From Streptomyces antibioticus (GTDB taxonomy: Bacteria > Actinomycetota > Actinomycetes > Streptomycetales > Streptomycetaceae), in the NCBI RefSeq assembly GCF_001514065.1, contig NZ_KQ948431.1, positions 387,434-451,433 on the forward strand: 64,000 bases of DNA. The letters run 5' to 3'. The position numbers and the translations under genes were made by a program. Below the pieces are notes generated by a model, which did not search any database, had not been told where the DNA came from, and worked only from the letters and a program-made list of their open reading frames with translations. Every line of letters begins with the position of its first letter. Within the stretch, counting starts at the first letter, position 1. This document shows positions 52,107 to 60,798 of the stretch, piece by piece.

Positions 52107-53900
52107 ATGCGGTCATCCTCGTACTCCGTCATGCCCGCACGCACCCTCAGAGCCCTGGTCGTCCTGGCCCTCGCCGCCGGTGCGGCCGTCACCGCGCCGA
52201 CCGCCCACGCCGAGACCACCGCTCCCGCCCTCGCCGCCAAGCCCTACATGGGCTGGTCGAGTTGGAGCATGCAGTCCTCCAAGTACCCCGGCCTCAACCC
52301 GGAGGGCGACTACAGCTACCTCACCGAGGCCAATGTCCTGAAGCAGGCCGGAGCCCTGGCCGCCAAGCTGAAGAAGTACGGCTACGAATACGTCAACATC
52401 GACGCCGGCTGGTGGATGGACAAGGCGTGGAAGTCCGGCTTCGACGAGTACGGCCGGCAGAAGCCCGACCCCACCCGCTTCCCGCGCGGCATGAAGGCCG
52501 TCGCCGACGACCTCCACGCCAAGGGCCTCAAGGCCGGCATCTACCTCCCGGCCGGCCTGGAGAAGGGCGCCTACGGCGACGGGAAGACACCGATCTGGAA
52601 CGCGGAGGGCTGCACCACCGCCGACATCGTCTACGACGACCTGCGCACCACCAACGGCTGGGACAGCTCCTACAAGCTCGACTTCGCCAAGCCCTGCACC
52701 GCCAAGTACATAGACTCGCAGGCCCGGTTGATCGCCGACTGGGGCTACGACTTCCTCAAGCTCGACGGCGTCGGACCCGGTTCAGGCAAGAGCGGCGACC
52801 AGTACGACAACGTTGCCGACGTGGCCGCCTGGAACAGGGCCATCGCCGCCACCGGACGCCCGATCCACCTCGAACTCTCCTGGTCCCTGGACATCGGACA
52901 CGCCCCCGACTGGAAGAAGTACTCACAGGGCTGGCGCCTCGACACCGACGTCGAGTGCTACTGCAACACCCTCGTGAGCTGGGAGAACTCCGTCGACGAC
53001 CGCTGGGACGACACCCCGGCCTGGACCCGGCACGCCGGCCCCGGCGGCTGGAACGATCTCGACTCCCTCGACGTCGGCAACGGCGAGATGGACGGCCTGA
53101 CCAAGGCCGAGCGGCAGAGCTACGCCACCCTGTGGGCCATCGCCAAGTCACCGCTCTACACCGGCGACGACCTCACCCGCCTGGACTCCTACGGCCTGTC
53201 CCTGCTGACCAACCGCGAGGTCATCGCCGTGGACCAGGGCCCCAATCCACCCGCGCACCCGGTCACCCCGTCCGACCCGCAGCAGGTGTGGGCCGCGAAG
53301 AACGCCGACGGCACCTACACCGTCGCCCTGTTCAACCTCGCCGACAAGCCTGCCTCGGTGACCGCCGACTGGTCCACCCTCGGCTTCACCGGCAAGGCGA
53401 CCGTCCGCGACCTGTGGAACCACGAGAACCTCGGCACCTACAGGAACAGGATCACCGAGGCGCTGCCCGCCCACGGCTCCCGCCTGTTCACCGTCACGCC
53501 GCACGGGACAACGCTGCGGTGGACCGGCATCGAGGCCGAGTCCCCGTCGAACACCCTCTCCGGCAACGCCTCCGTCGCCGACTGCTCGGCCTGCTCCGGC
53601 GGAAAGAAGGTCGGCAACCTCTATGTCGGCGGCAAGTTGACCGTCAACGGCGTCGTGGCCCCCAAGGCCGGCACCTACCAGATCAAGGTCGCCTACGTCA
53701 GCGGTGACGCCCGCTCGGTGACCGTCTCTGCCAACGGCGGCACGGGCACAGCCCACAAGTTCCCCGCCACCGGCGACTGGGGCACGGTGTCGAGCGTCTA
53801 CGTGCCCGTGACGCTGAAGGCCGGCACCAACACGGTCTCCTTCGACAGCGGCACCGGCTACGCGCCGGACATCGACCGGATCGACGTCCCCCAGTCCTGA
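52107..53900 (+). CDS. Secreted GH27 alpha-galactosidase-like enzyme with C-terminal CBM
   Basis: A 597-residue exported glycosidase. The Sec signal (ALVVLALAAGAAVTAPTAHA) ends near residue 36. The GH27 barrel follows: YMGWSSWSMQ, YEYVNIDAGWWM, nucleophile Asp in YDFLKLDGVGPG, and a later RLDTDVECYC. A beta-sandwich domain lies at about 395-465, and the last about 125 residues (IEAESPSNTLSGNASV...) are a CBM35/CBM6-like module. Alpha-galactosidase is the usual activity; isomaltodextranase-type GH27 enzymes also end in such modules, so this is not settled. Confidence 0.9.
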   Translation: MRSSSYSVMPARTLRALVVLALAAGAAVTAPTAHAETTAPALAAKPYMGWSSWSMQSSKYPGLNPEGDYSYLTEANVLKQAGALAAKLKKYGYEYVNIDAGWWMDKAWKSGFDEYGRQKPDPTRFPRGMKAVADDLHAKGLKAGIYLPAGLEKGAYGDGKTPIWNAEGCTTADIVYDDLRTTNGWDSSYKLDFAKPCTAKYIDSQARLIADWGYDFLKLDGVGPGSGKSGDQYDNVADVAAWNRAIAATGRPIHLELSWSLDIGHAPDWKKYSQGWRLDTDVECYCNTLVSWENSVDDRWDDTPAWTRHAGPGGWNDLDSLDVGNGEMDGLTKAERQSYATLWAIAKSPLYTGDDLTRLDSYGLSLLTNREVIAVDQGPNPPAHPVTPSDPQQVWAAKNADGTYTVALFNLADKPASVTADWSTLGFTGKATVRDLWNHENLGTYRNRITEALPAHGSRLFTVTPHGTTLRWTGIEAESPSNTLSGNASVADCSACSGGKKVGNLYVGGKLTVNGVVAPKAGTYQIKVAYVSGDARSVTVSANGGTGTAHKFPATGDWGTVSSVYVPVTLKAGTNTVSFDSGTGYAPDIDRIDVPQS

Positions 53901-53918
53901 CCCCCACCAGGAGCCGCC

Positions 53919-56267
53919 ATGACCCCCGAACCGTCCAGACGCGACCTGCTGGCCCTCGCCGCGACGACCGGCGTTCTCACCGGCCTGCCGACGTACACCG
54001 CCGGCGCCGCCCCGGATCGGCCCGACTCGCTTCCGTACCAGGGCAGTTCAGACACCACGCTCTGGTGGCAGGCCCCCGCCGACGAGCACTCGATGATCGA
54101 ACAGGGCCTGCCCGTCGGCAACGGCCGCCTCGGCGCCCTCGCGAGCAACGACCCCGGGCGTGAACTCCTCCTCGTCACCGACGCCACGATGTGGACCGGC
54201 GGTCGCAACGACACCCTCGACGCCGACGGCCAATTTCCCTACGGGCGCGCCGATTTCGGTTCCTTCACCCTGCTCGCCCGACTCACCGTGGACCTCCCCG
54301 ACCACGACCTGTCCGCCGTCAACGGCTACCGCCGCACCCTCGACCTCGCCCGGGGCGTGGTCACGACGTCGTACGTCCGCTCCGGTGTCACCTACCGCCG
54401 GGAGATCTTCGCCAGCCACCCCGACGACGTCATCGTCCTGCACTTCACCCAGAGCGGCGGCGGCCGGTACACCGGCTCCGTGACCCTGGAGGGCACGCAC
54501 GGCGAGGGGGAGACGGCCGTCTCCTTCGGCGCGGCCTTCCCCAACGGGCTGCGCTACGGGGCGGCGGTCAAGGCGTACGGCAGCGGCGGCCGGGTCGCCG
54601 TGAGGGGCACCCGCATCGACTTCTCCGGCTGCCGCGACCTGACCGTGCTGGTCAGCGGCGGTACCAACTACGCGCCCGACGCGCAGGCCGGCTACCGCGC
54701 TCCCGCCCTCGACCCCGAGAAGCTGGCCCGCGCCAAGGTCCGCGACGCCGCCGCGCACTCGGCCGACGTCCTGCTGCGCACCCATGTCGCCGACCACCAC
54801 GCCCTCTTCGGCCAACTCGACCTCTCCCTCGGCCCGTCGACGGCCGAGCAGCGTTCGCTGGACACCTGGGAGCGGCTCAAGGCCCGCGCCCGTGACGGTG
54901 TCCCCGATCCCGAACTGGAGGCGCAGTACCTCCAGTTCGGGCGGTATGTGATGATCGCCGGATCGCGGGACAGTCTGCCGCTGGGCCTTCAGGGCCTGTG
55001 GCTGGACGGCAACGATCCGGACTGGATGGGCGACTACCACACCGACATCAACATCCAGATGAACTACTGGATGGCCGACCGGGCAGGCCTGGCGCGGTCC
55101 TTCGACGCCCTCACCGACTACTGCCTCGCCCAGCTCCCGTCCTGGACCGACCTGACCCGCCGCCTGTTCGACGACCCGCGCAACCGCTACCGCAACTCCA
55201 CCGGCAAGAACGCCGGCTGGACCGTCGCCATCTCCACCAACCCGTACGGCGGGGGCGGCTGGTGGTGGCATCCGGCGGGCAATGCCTGGCTGTGCAACTC
55301 CCTCTGGGAGCACTACGAGTTCACCGGCTCGCGCACCCATCTGGAGAAGATCTACCCCCTTCTTAAGGGCGCCTGCGAGTTCTGGGAGGCCCGGCTGCTG
55401 ACCACCACCCTGCCGGGCACCGCACGGGAGGTGCTCATCGCCGACAGCGACTGGTCGCCCGAACACGGGCCGCTCGACGCCAAGGGCATCACCTACGCCC
55501 AGGAACTCGTGTGGGCGCTGTTCGGCAACTACTGTGTCGCCGCTGCGGAGTTGAAGCGGGACAGCGGCTTCGCCGCAACCGTCGCCGGGCTGCGCAAGCG
55601 GCTCCATCTGCCGCAGGTCAGCCCGAAGACGGGGTGGCTGGAGGAGTGGATGTCCCCGGACAACCTCGGGGAGACCACCCACCGCCACCTGTCCCCGCTC
55701 GTCGGTCTCTTCCCCGGCGACCGCATCCGCCCCGACTCCTCCCCGTCCGACCTGGTGGCGGGCGCCACCGCCCTGCTCACCGCCCGTGGCATGGAGAGCT
55801 TCGGCTGGGCGAACGCCTGGCGCTCGCTGTGCTGGGCCCGCCTCAAGAACGCGGAGAACGCCTACCGGTTGGTGGTCAACAACCTTCGCCCGTCCAGCGA
55901 CGGCAGCAACGGCACCGCGTTCAACCTCTTCGACATCTACGAGGTGGACAAGGGCCGCGGCATCTTCCAGATCGACGCCAACTTCGGCACCCCCGCCGCG
56001 ATGATCGAGATGCTCCTCTACTCCAGGCCGGGCCACATCGAACTCCTCCCGGCCCTGCCCGGCGCCTGGGCCGCCTCCGGGTCCGTCACCGGGGTGGGGG
56101 CGCGGGGCGGTTTCGTCGTGGACCTACGGTGGAGGGATGGGATACCGATCGAGGCACGCATCCGCAGCGTCGGCGGGCGCACCACGACCGTGGCGTTCGG
56201 GGGGACGAGTCGCACGGTGACATTGCGGCCGGGCGCCTCCGTCACGCTGAAGGACTTCGCCCGGTGA
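53919..56267 (+). CDS. Tat-exported GH95 alpha-L-fucosidase
   Basis: A 782-residue GH95 inverting glycosidase (alpha-1,2-L-fucosidase or, in some members, alpha-L-galactosidase). Tat signal SRRDLLALAATTGVLTG. Domain order is an N-terminal beta-sandwich (LPVGNGRLGALASND, LVTDATMWTGGRND), a helical linker, and an (alpha/alpha)6 barrel with GLWLDGNDPDWMGDYHTDINIQMNYW and IADSDWSPEHGPLDAKGITYAQELVW; DWSPEH supplies the acidic residue region. Located 18 bp after the GH27 gene, with GTGA overlap to the esterase. Confidence 0.93.
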   Translation: MTPEPSRRDLLALAATTGVLTGLPTYTAGAAPDRPDSLPYQGSSDTTLWWQAPADEHSMIEQGLPVGNGRLGALASNDPGRELLLVTDATMWTGGRNDTLDADGQFPYGRADFGSFTLLARLTVDLPDHDLSAVNGYRRTLDLARGVVTTSYVRSGVTYRREIFASHPDDVIVLHFTQSGGGRYTGSVTLEGTHGEGETAVSFGAAFPNGLRYGAAVKAYGSGGRVAVRGTRIDFSGCRDLTVLVSGGTNYAPDAQAGYRAPALDPEKLARAKVRDAAAHSADVLLRTHVADHHALFGQLDLSLGPSTAEQRSLDTWERLKARARDGVPDPELEAQYLQFGRYVMIAGSRDSLPLGLQGLWLDGNDPDWMGDYHTDINIQMNYWMADRAGLARSFDALTDYCLAQLPSWTDLTRRLFDDPRNRYRNSTGKNAGWTVAISTNPYGGGGWWWHPAGNAWLCNSLWEHYEFTGSRTHLEKIYPLLKGACEFWEARLLTTTLPGTAREVLIADSDWSPEHGPLDAKGITYAQELVWALFGNYCVAAAELKRDSGFAATVAGLRKRLHLPQVSPKTGWLEEWMSPDNLGETTHRHLSPLVGLFPGDRIRPDSSPSDLVAGATALLTARGMESFGWANAWRSLCWARLKNAENAYRLVVNNLRPSSDGSNGTAFNLFDIYEVDKGRGIFQIDANFGTPAAMIEMLLYSRPGHIELLPALPGAWAASGSVTGVGARGGFVVDLRWRDGIPIEARIRSVGGRTTTVAFGGTSRTVTLRPGASVTLKDFAR

Positions 56268-57454
56268 CCCGGCTGCGCCGCCTGGTGGCGGCGGTGTTGA
56301 CGGCGGTGGCCCTCCAGGTTCCGTCGGCGTCGGCGGCGGAGCTCCAGCCGGACGGCGTGGTCCCCTGGGGTGCGAGTGCCGACCTCATGGGCGAGGCGGT
56401 CGCCGACCGCGGCTACCGCATGGTCGTGCACACCAGCGTCGCGGGGCGGGACCTGCGCATCCGGCTCTCCAACGCCTTCGGCGACCGGCCGGTGACCTTC
56501 GACAGCGTCTACGCCGGAGTGCGCAAGGAGGGTGCGGAGCTTGTCCGGGGCAGCAACCGGCGGCTCACCTTCGCCGGTGCGGACTCCGTCACCGTCCCGG
56601 CCGGGACCACCGTCCACAGCGATCCGCTGCCCGGGAAGCTGCCCGCCGGGACGGATCTCGTGGTCAGCATCCACAGCCCGGACGCGGCGGGCCCGGTCAC
56701 CGGCCACTGGATGGCCATGCAGACCTCCTACCTCACCGAGGGCGACCACACCGCCGAGGAGAGCGGCGACCGGTGGGCCACGTCGATCGGCTCCTGGTTC
56801 TACCTCGACGCGGTCTCCGTGCGGGCGGCCCCCGGCATCGGTGCGGTCGTCGCGCTGGGGGACTCCATCACGGACGGCTGGCACTCCACGACCGACCTGA
56901 ACCGCCGCTGGCCCGACTACCTGGCCCGACGCCTCCAGAGGTCTCCGAGCACGGTCAAGGGCGTGGCCGACGAGGGCATCTCGGGGAACAGAGTGCTGAC
57001 GGACGGCCCCGGCCAGAGCGCCCTGAACCGGCTGGACCGGGACGTGCTCTCCCTGCCGGGTGTGCGCACCGTGTTCCTCTTGGAGGGCGTCAACGACATC
57101 AAGTCCCACACCGGTGTCACCGCCCAGGACCTGATCGACGGCTACCGGCAGATCGCCGGCCGGGTGCACGCGGCCGGCAAGTGCCTCGTCGTCTCCACCG
57201 TCGGCCCCTTCAAGGGCTGGTCGGAATGGGACCCCGCCGCCGAGGCCGTACGACAGGAGGTGAACGAGTTCATCAGGGGCAGCGGGGAGTTCGACGCCGT
57301 CACCGACTTCGACCGCGTCCTGCGCAGCCCCTACGACCACGAGCGGATGCTGCCCTTCTTCGACGGCGGGGACCACATCCACCCCAACGACAAGGGCATG
57401 CAGGCGATGGCGGACGCTGTCGACCTCGACAGCCTGGACTGCGCCGGGAACTGA
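56264..57454 (+). CDS. Secreted SGNH/GDSL esterase
   Basis: A 396-residue secreted hydrolase. Sec signal (LRRLVAAVLTAVALQVPSASA). An N-terminal beta-rich domain (to about 190) precedes the catalytic SGNH domain: block I VALGDSITDGW (Ser), Gly in ADEGISGNR, Asn in LEGVNDI and HIHPNDKGM (Asp/His). GTG at 56264 overlaps the GH95 stop (GTGA). With the fucosidase and galactosidase it likely removes acetyl groups from a decorated plant or host glycan (inference). Confidence 0.9.
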   Translation: MTRLRRLVAAVLTAVALQVPSASAAELQPDGVVPWGASADLMGEAVADRGYRMVVHTSVAGRDLRIRLSNAFGDRPVTFDSVYAGVRKEGAELVRGSNRRLTFAGADSVTVPAGTTVHSDPLPGKLPAGTDLVVSIHSPDAAGPVTGHWMAMQTSYLTEGDHTAEESGDRWATSIGSWFYLDAVSVRAAPGIGAVVALGDSITDGWHSTTDLNRRWPDYLARRLQRSPSTVKGVADEGISGNRVLTDGPGQSALNRLDRDVLSLPGVRTVFLLEGVNDIKSHTGVTAQDLIDGYRQIAGRVHAAGKCLVVSTVGPFKGWSEWDPAAEAVRQEVNEFIRGSGEFDAVTDFDRVLRSPYDHERMLPFFDGGDHIHPNDKGMQAMADAVDLDSLDCAGN

Positions 57455-57461
57455 CGAGCCG

Positions 57462-60389
57462 TCACTCAGAAGCGATCAGGCCCTCGCGATAGGCGACGGC
57501 CACCGCCTCGGTGCGGCTCGCGGCGCCCAGCTTGGCCAGGATGTTGGAGACATGGACGCTGGCCGTCTTGCCGCTGATGAACAGCTCCTCGCCGATCTGC
57601 CGGTTGCTGCGGCCGAGGGCGAGGAGCCGCAGCACGTCCTGCTCGCGGGCGGTGAGCGGCGAGGAGGAGTTCGCCGGGGTGGTCGACAGCCTGCCCCGGC
57701 GGATCAGCGTGTCCGTCTGCTCCAGCAGGAGCGTCGCCCCCAGACGCAGGGCCGCCTCGCGTGCCGCACCGGCCTGAACGGCGGCTTCCTCGCGCCGGTC
57801 GGCTGCCAACAGGGCCTCGGCATAGCGCAGTTGACAGCGAGCATGCTCGTAGGTGTCGCCGAAGTCGAACGCGGCGACCGCCCTCGCCCAGGCCGCCACG
57901 TCGGGACCGGACACCGCCCGTGCCCACTCGGCCTCGGCGCGGGCCAGCCACGCCTGCCCTTCCGGACCCTGCGGATTCCCGTCGTCGCCGCGCGCGGCCG
58001 TGTGCCGGGCCAGTTCCACCAGCTCGTCCGCCGGAGCCGCCCACCGTTTCGCGCCCGCCTCGTCACCGCTCAGCCGGAGCCCGGCGGTGGTGTCGGCGAC
58101 CGCGGACAGCGCGAGAGCGGCGAGCCGGACCGCGACGTCGGGACGGGTGCCCGCGTCGTCGGTGAGGGCCTTCACGGACGAACGCACCTGCTCCACCGCG
58201 GCCTCGGCGTCCCCGCGCAGCGATGCCGCCTCGGTCAGCGCGATGGCCGCGACGAGGGTGGCCATCCAGTCGAAAGGGCCCCGGAGCAGCGCGCGGGCCC
58301 GGTCGACGGCCGTGAAGTCGCCCCGCGCGAGGGCGACATAGAGGGCGGGCCCGGCCGCGTACCCGTCGATCGCGGGCAGCATCCCGGCCCCGTGCGCCGC
58401 CCGCAGCGCCTCGTCCCAGCGGCCCAGCGTGTAGAGCACCAGAAGCTGGAGATGGCGCATCGCCTGCGGATACAGCGAGGACAGCAGCCCGGCGCGGCGG
58501 GCCCGGTCGATGCCCTCGGACAGGTAGGGGAGCGCCTCTTCGAGGTCACCGGACTCGTAGCTGCCGATGGCGAGGTTGAACAGGGCCCGCAGCTCCACGG
58601 ACGCGTTGCCCGAGGCGTGCGCCAACTCGCGGGCCTGGCCGAGGCGTTCGCGCCCCTCCGGGGTGCGCCGGCCGGCGCCCTCCAGGCCGGCGAGGGAGAT
58701 GAGCAGGTCGGCGCGGGCGTCCGCGGCCCCCAGCTGCTCGGCGACCCGCAGCGCCTCGTGCGCGACCCGCAGCGCGGTCTCGTTCTCGCCGACATGACGC
58801 GCCGCCATGACATGGGTGGCCGCCGCCCACACCCAGGTCCGGGACGGCGGCTCGGCCGGGATGAGGGCGAGCGCCTCACTGCTGTAGGCGAACGCCGCGG
58901 TCAGGTTGTCGACGCTGATCAGGTTCCCGGCGAGGGTGTAGCGGATCCGGGCGGCGAGCTCGGAGTCGGCGTCCTGGTCGATGCCCGCGAGCGCGGCCCG
59001 GGTCAGCGAGACCGCGCGATGCGACTCGCCGGCGTGCGCGGCCGCGGCGGAGGCGCGCAGGGTGAGCGTGACCCGGTCCTCGGAGGGGCGGGCGGACATC
59101 TCCACCGCCGACCACAGGTCGAGGGCCGTCTCCAGATGCCGCAGCTCCTCCGCGGGCGCCCCGACCCGCTGGGCGTGATCGGCCGCCTCCAGCGAGGCGG
59201 CCAGGGCCTCGGCGAGGTCATGGCTCTCGCGGTAGTGGTGGGCCCGCTCCGCCGCCGTCTCGGCGCGATGGCCGCGTCCGGTCAGCAGCCGGGCGAACGC
59301 GCCGTGCAGCCGGGCCCGTTCACCGGGCAGCAGATCGGCGTAGACGGCCTCCCGAGCGAGGGCGTGCCGGAAGGAGTACGTGTCCCCGTCGCCCGGCACG
59401 AGCAACTGCCGCCCTATGGCCTCGCGCAGTGCCGACTCCAGCTCGTCCTCGGGGAGCCCGACGGCCTCGCTCAGCAGGTCGTGCTCGACGCGCCGCCCGG
59501 CGACGGCGGCCGTGCGCAGCACCAGTTGAGCGGTGTCCGACAGCTGCTCGAAGCGGATCAGCAGCACGTCGGCCAGCCCGCTCGGCACCCCGCCCACCTC
59601 GGTGTCGGTGGCCGCGACGAGTTCCTCGGCGTAGAAGGCGTTGCCCTCGGCCCGCTCCACGATCCGCCGGACCGTGGCGTCCGGCAGCGGCCGGTCCCAC
59701 AGGGCCTGCACGAGCTGCGCCACCTCGGTGTCGGCCAGCGGCCGCAGCTCCAGCCGCTCCACGGCGGGCAGCCGCACCAGCTCGGCCAGCAACGGCCGCA
59801 GCGGGTGCCGGCGGTGCAGGTCGTCGGCGCGGTACGACGCGAACACCGCCAGCCGGTGCGTGGGCGCCCCGCCGGCCGGCCGTTGCAGGATGCCCCGGCT
59901 GAGCAGGAACCGCAGCAGATCCCGGGAGGACTGGTCGGCCCAGTGCAGGTCCTCCAGGACGAGCAACACGGGTGCCACGTCCGAGAGATCGGCCAGCAGC
60001 CCCGCGATCCCCTCGAAGAGCCGCAGCCGTCCGCCCATGTCCCGTACGTCGTCGGTGCCGCCGCCCAGCAGCCGGTCGACCACCGGATGTCCGGCGAGCA
60101 CGCCCGCGAATCGGTCGTCGGCGGCCAGCACTCCGAGGATCTCGGTGAACGGCAGATAGGGCAGACCGACGTCACCGAGATCGACACAGTGCCCGGTGAG
60201 CACCGTCATCCCGTCCCGGGCGGCGCCGTGGGTGACCTCGTCCAGCAACCGGGTCTTGCCGACCCCGGCGTCCCCTCCGATGAGAACACCCCGGGCCGCC
60301 CCGCCGCGGGCGCGTTCGAGAACACCGGCGAGGCGGGACAGCTCGTCGTCACGCCCGATGAGTGGAGAAGAGAACGAGGTCAGAGGCAC
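57462..60389 (-). CDS. LAL-type LuxR regulator with AAA ATPase
   Basis: A 975-residue large ATP-binding LuxR (LAL) regulator. Walker A GGDAGVGKTR near residue 39 and Walker B LLVLEDLHWAD near 145 define an STAND-type ATPase. A long helical TPR-like region extends from about 390 to 880. The C-terminal LuxR HTH (LTAREQDVLRLLALGRSNRQIGEELFISGKTASVHVSNIL) ends the protein. LALs commonly control antibiotic or sugar operons, but no biosynthetic cluster adjoins it here. It is convergent with the GDSL esterase and could regulate it. Confidence 0.94.
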   Translation of the reverse strand: MPLTSFSSPLIGRDDELSRLAGVLERARGGAARGVLIGGDAGVGKTRLLDEVTHGAARDGMTVLTGHCVDLGDVGLPYLPFTEILGVLAADDRFAGVLAGHPVVDRLLGGGTDDVRDMGGRLRLFEGIAGLLADLSDVAPVLLVLEDLHWADQSSRDLLRFLLSRGILQRPAGGAPTHRLAVFASYRADDLHRRHPLRPLLAELVRLPAVERLELRPLADTEVAQLVQALWDRPLPDATVRRIVERAEGNAFYAEELVAATDTEVGGVPSGLADVLLIRFEQLSDTAQLVLRTAAVAGRRVEHDLLSEAVGLPEDELESALREAIGRQLLVPGDGDTYSFRHALAREAVYADLLPGERARLHGAFARLLTGRGHRAETAAERAHHYRESHDLAEALAASLEAADHAQRVGAPAEELRHLETALDLWSAVEMSARPSEDRVTLTLRASAAAAHAGESHRAVSLTRAALAGIDQDADSELAARIRYTLAGNLISVDNLTAAFAYSSEALALIPAEPPSRTWVWAAATHVMAARHVGENETALRVAHEALRVAEQLGAADARADLLISLAGLEGAGRRTPEGRERLGQARELAHASGNASVELRALFNLAIGSYESGDLEEALPYLSEGIDRARRAGLLSSLYPQAMRHLQLLVLYTLGRWDEALRAAHGAGMLPAIDGYAAGPALYVALARGDFTAVDRARALLRGPFDWMATLVAAIALTEAASLRGDAEAAVEQVRSSVKALTDDAGTRPDVAVRLAALALSAVADTTAGLRLSGDEAGAKRWAAPADELVELARHTAARGDDGNPQGPEGQAWLARAEAEWARAVSGPDVAAWARAVAAFDFGDTYEHARCQLRYAEALLAADRREEAAVQAGAAREAALRLGATLLLEQTDTLIRRGRLSTTPANSSSPLTAREQDVLRLLALGRSNRQIGEELFISGKTASVHVSNILAKLGAASRTEAVAVAYREGLIASE

Positions 60390-60444
60390 GGATACATCCT
60401 GTCACTGTGCCGACCCGTTCGGGTGCCGGGGGAGTTCCCTGCTC

Positions 60445-60798
60445 TCAACCGCGCAGCGTCCTCGCCCAGTCCGCGGGAACCCGGCCCTCGGGTCCCGGAG
60501 CGGGCTGGTCCGCCGGATGGCTGTCGGGCGGTGTCAGCGCGGGACCGGACTCGAACATTTCCTTGGTCGCGAAGTTCCAGTACCACTCCTCGCCGGGCTC
60601 GTAGCTCTGCACCAACGGGTGCCCGGTCTCCTCGAAGTGGGCCGTCGCGTGCTTGGCGGGGGAGGAGTCGCAACATCCCACGTGCCCGCACTGGGCGCAG
60701 CGCCGCAGATGGAACCACCACCCGCCCGCGGCGTCGCACTCCACACAGCCGTTCCCGCTCGGCGGCACGCTGGGGTCCAGTCCCTGGATGTCGGTCAC
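60445..60798 (-). CDS. UBP-type zinc-finger protein
   Basis: A 117-residue protein with a UBP/ZnF-UBP (BUZ-like) fold: paired cysteines at 18/21 and 34/37 (CAQCGHVGCCDSS), then His in AKHATAHFEETGHPL. In eukaryotes the fold binds a free C-terminal Gly-Gly of ubiquitin. Here an aromatic/arginine pocket (GGWWFHLRRC, EEWYWN) is retained. The start overlaps the histidine kinase stop by 4 bp (ATGA), so it is the third product of the receiver-flavoprotein/kinase operon. The bacterial ligand is unknown. Confidence 0.9.
   Translation of the reverse strand: MTDIQGLDPSVPPSGNGCVECDAAGGWWFHLRRCAQCGHVGCCDSSPAKHATAHFEETGHPLVQSYEPGEEWYWNFATKEMFESGPALTPPDSHPADQPAPGPEGRVPADWARTLRG

Noticed and set aside
57462-60389. 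LAL regulator as the sign of an antibiotic cluster
   Set aside because: No polyketide, peptide or terpene synthase lies in the window; neighbours are a GDSL esterase and a signalling operon.
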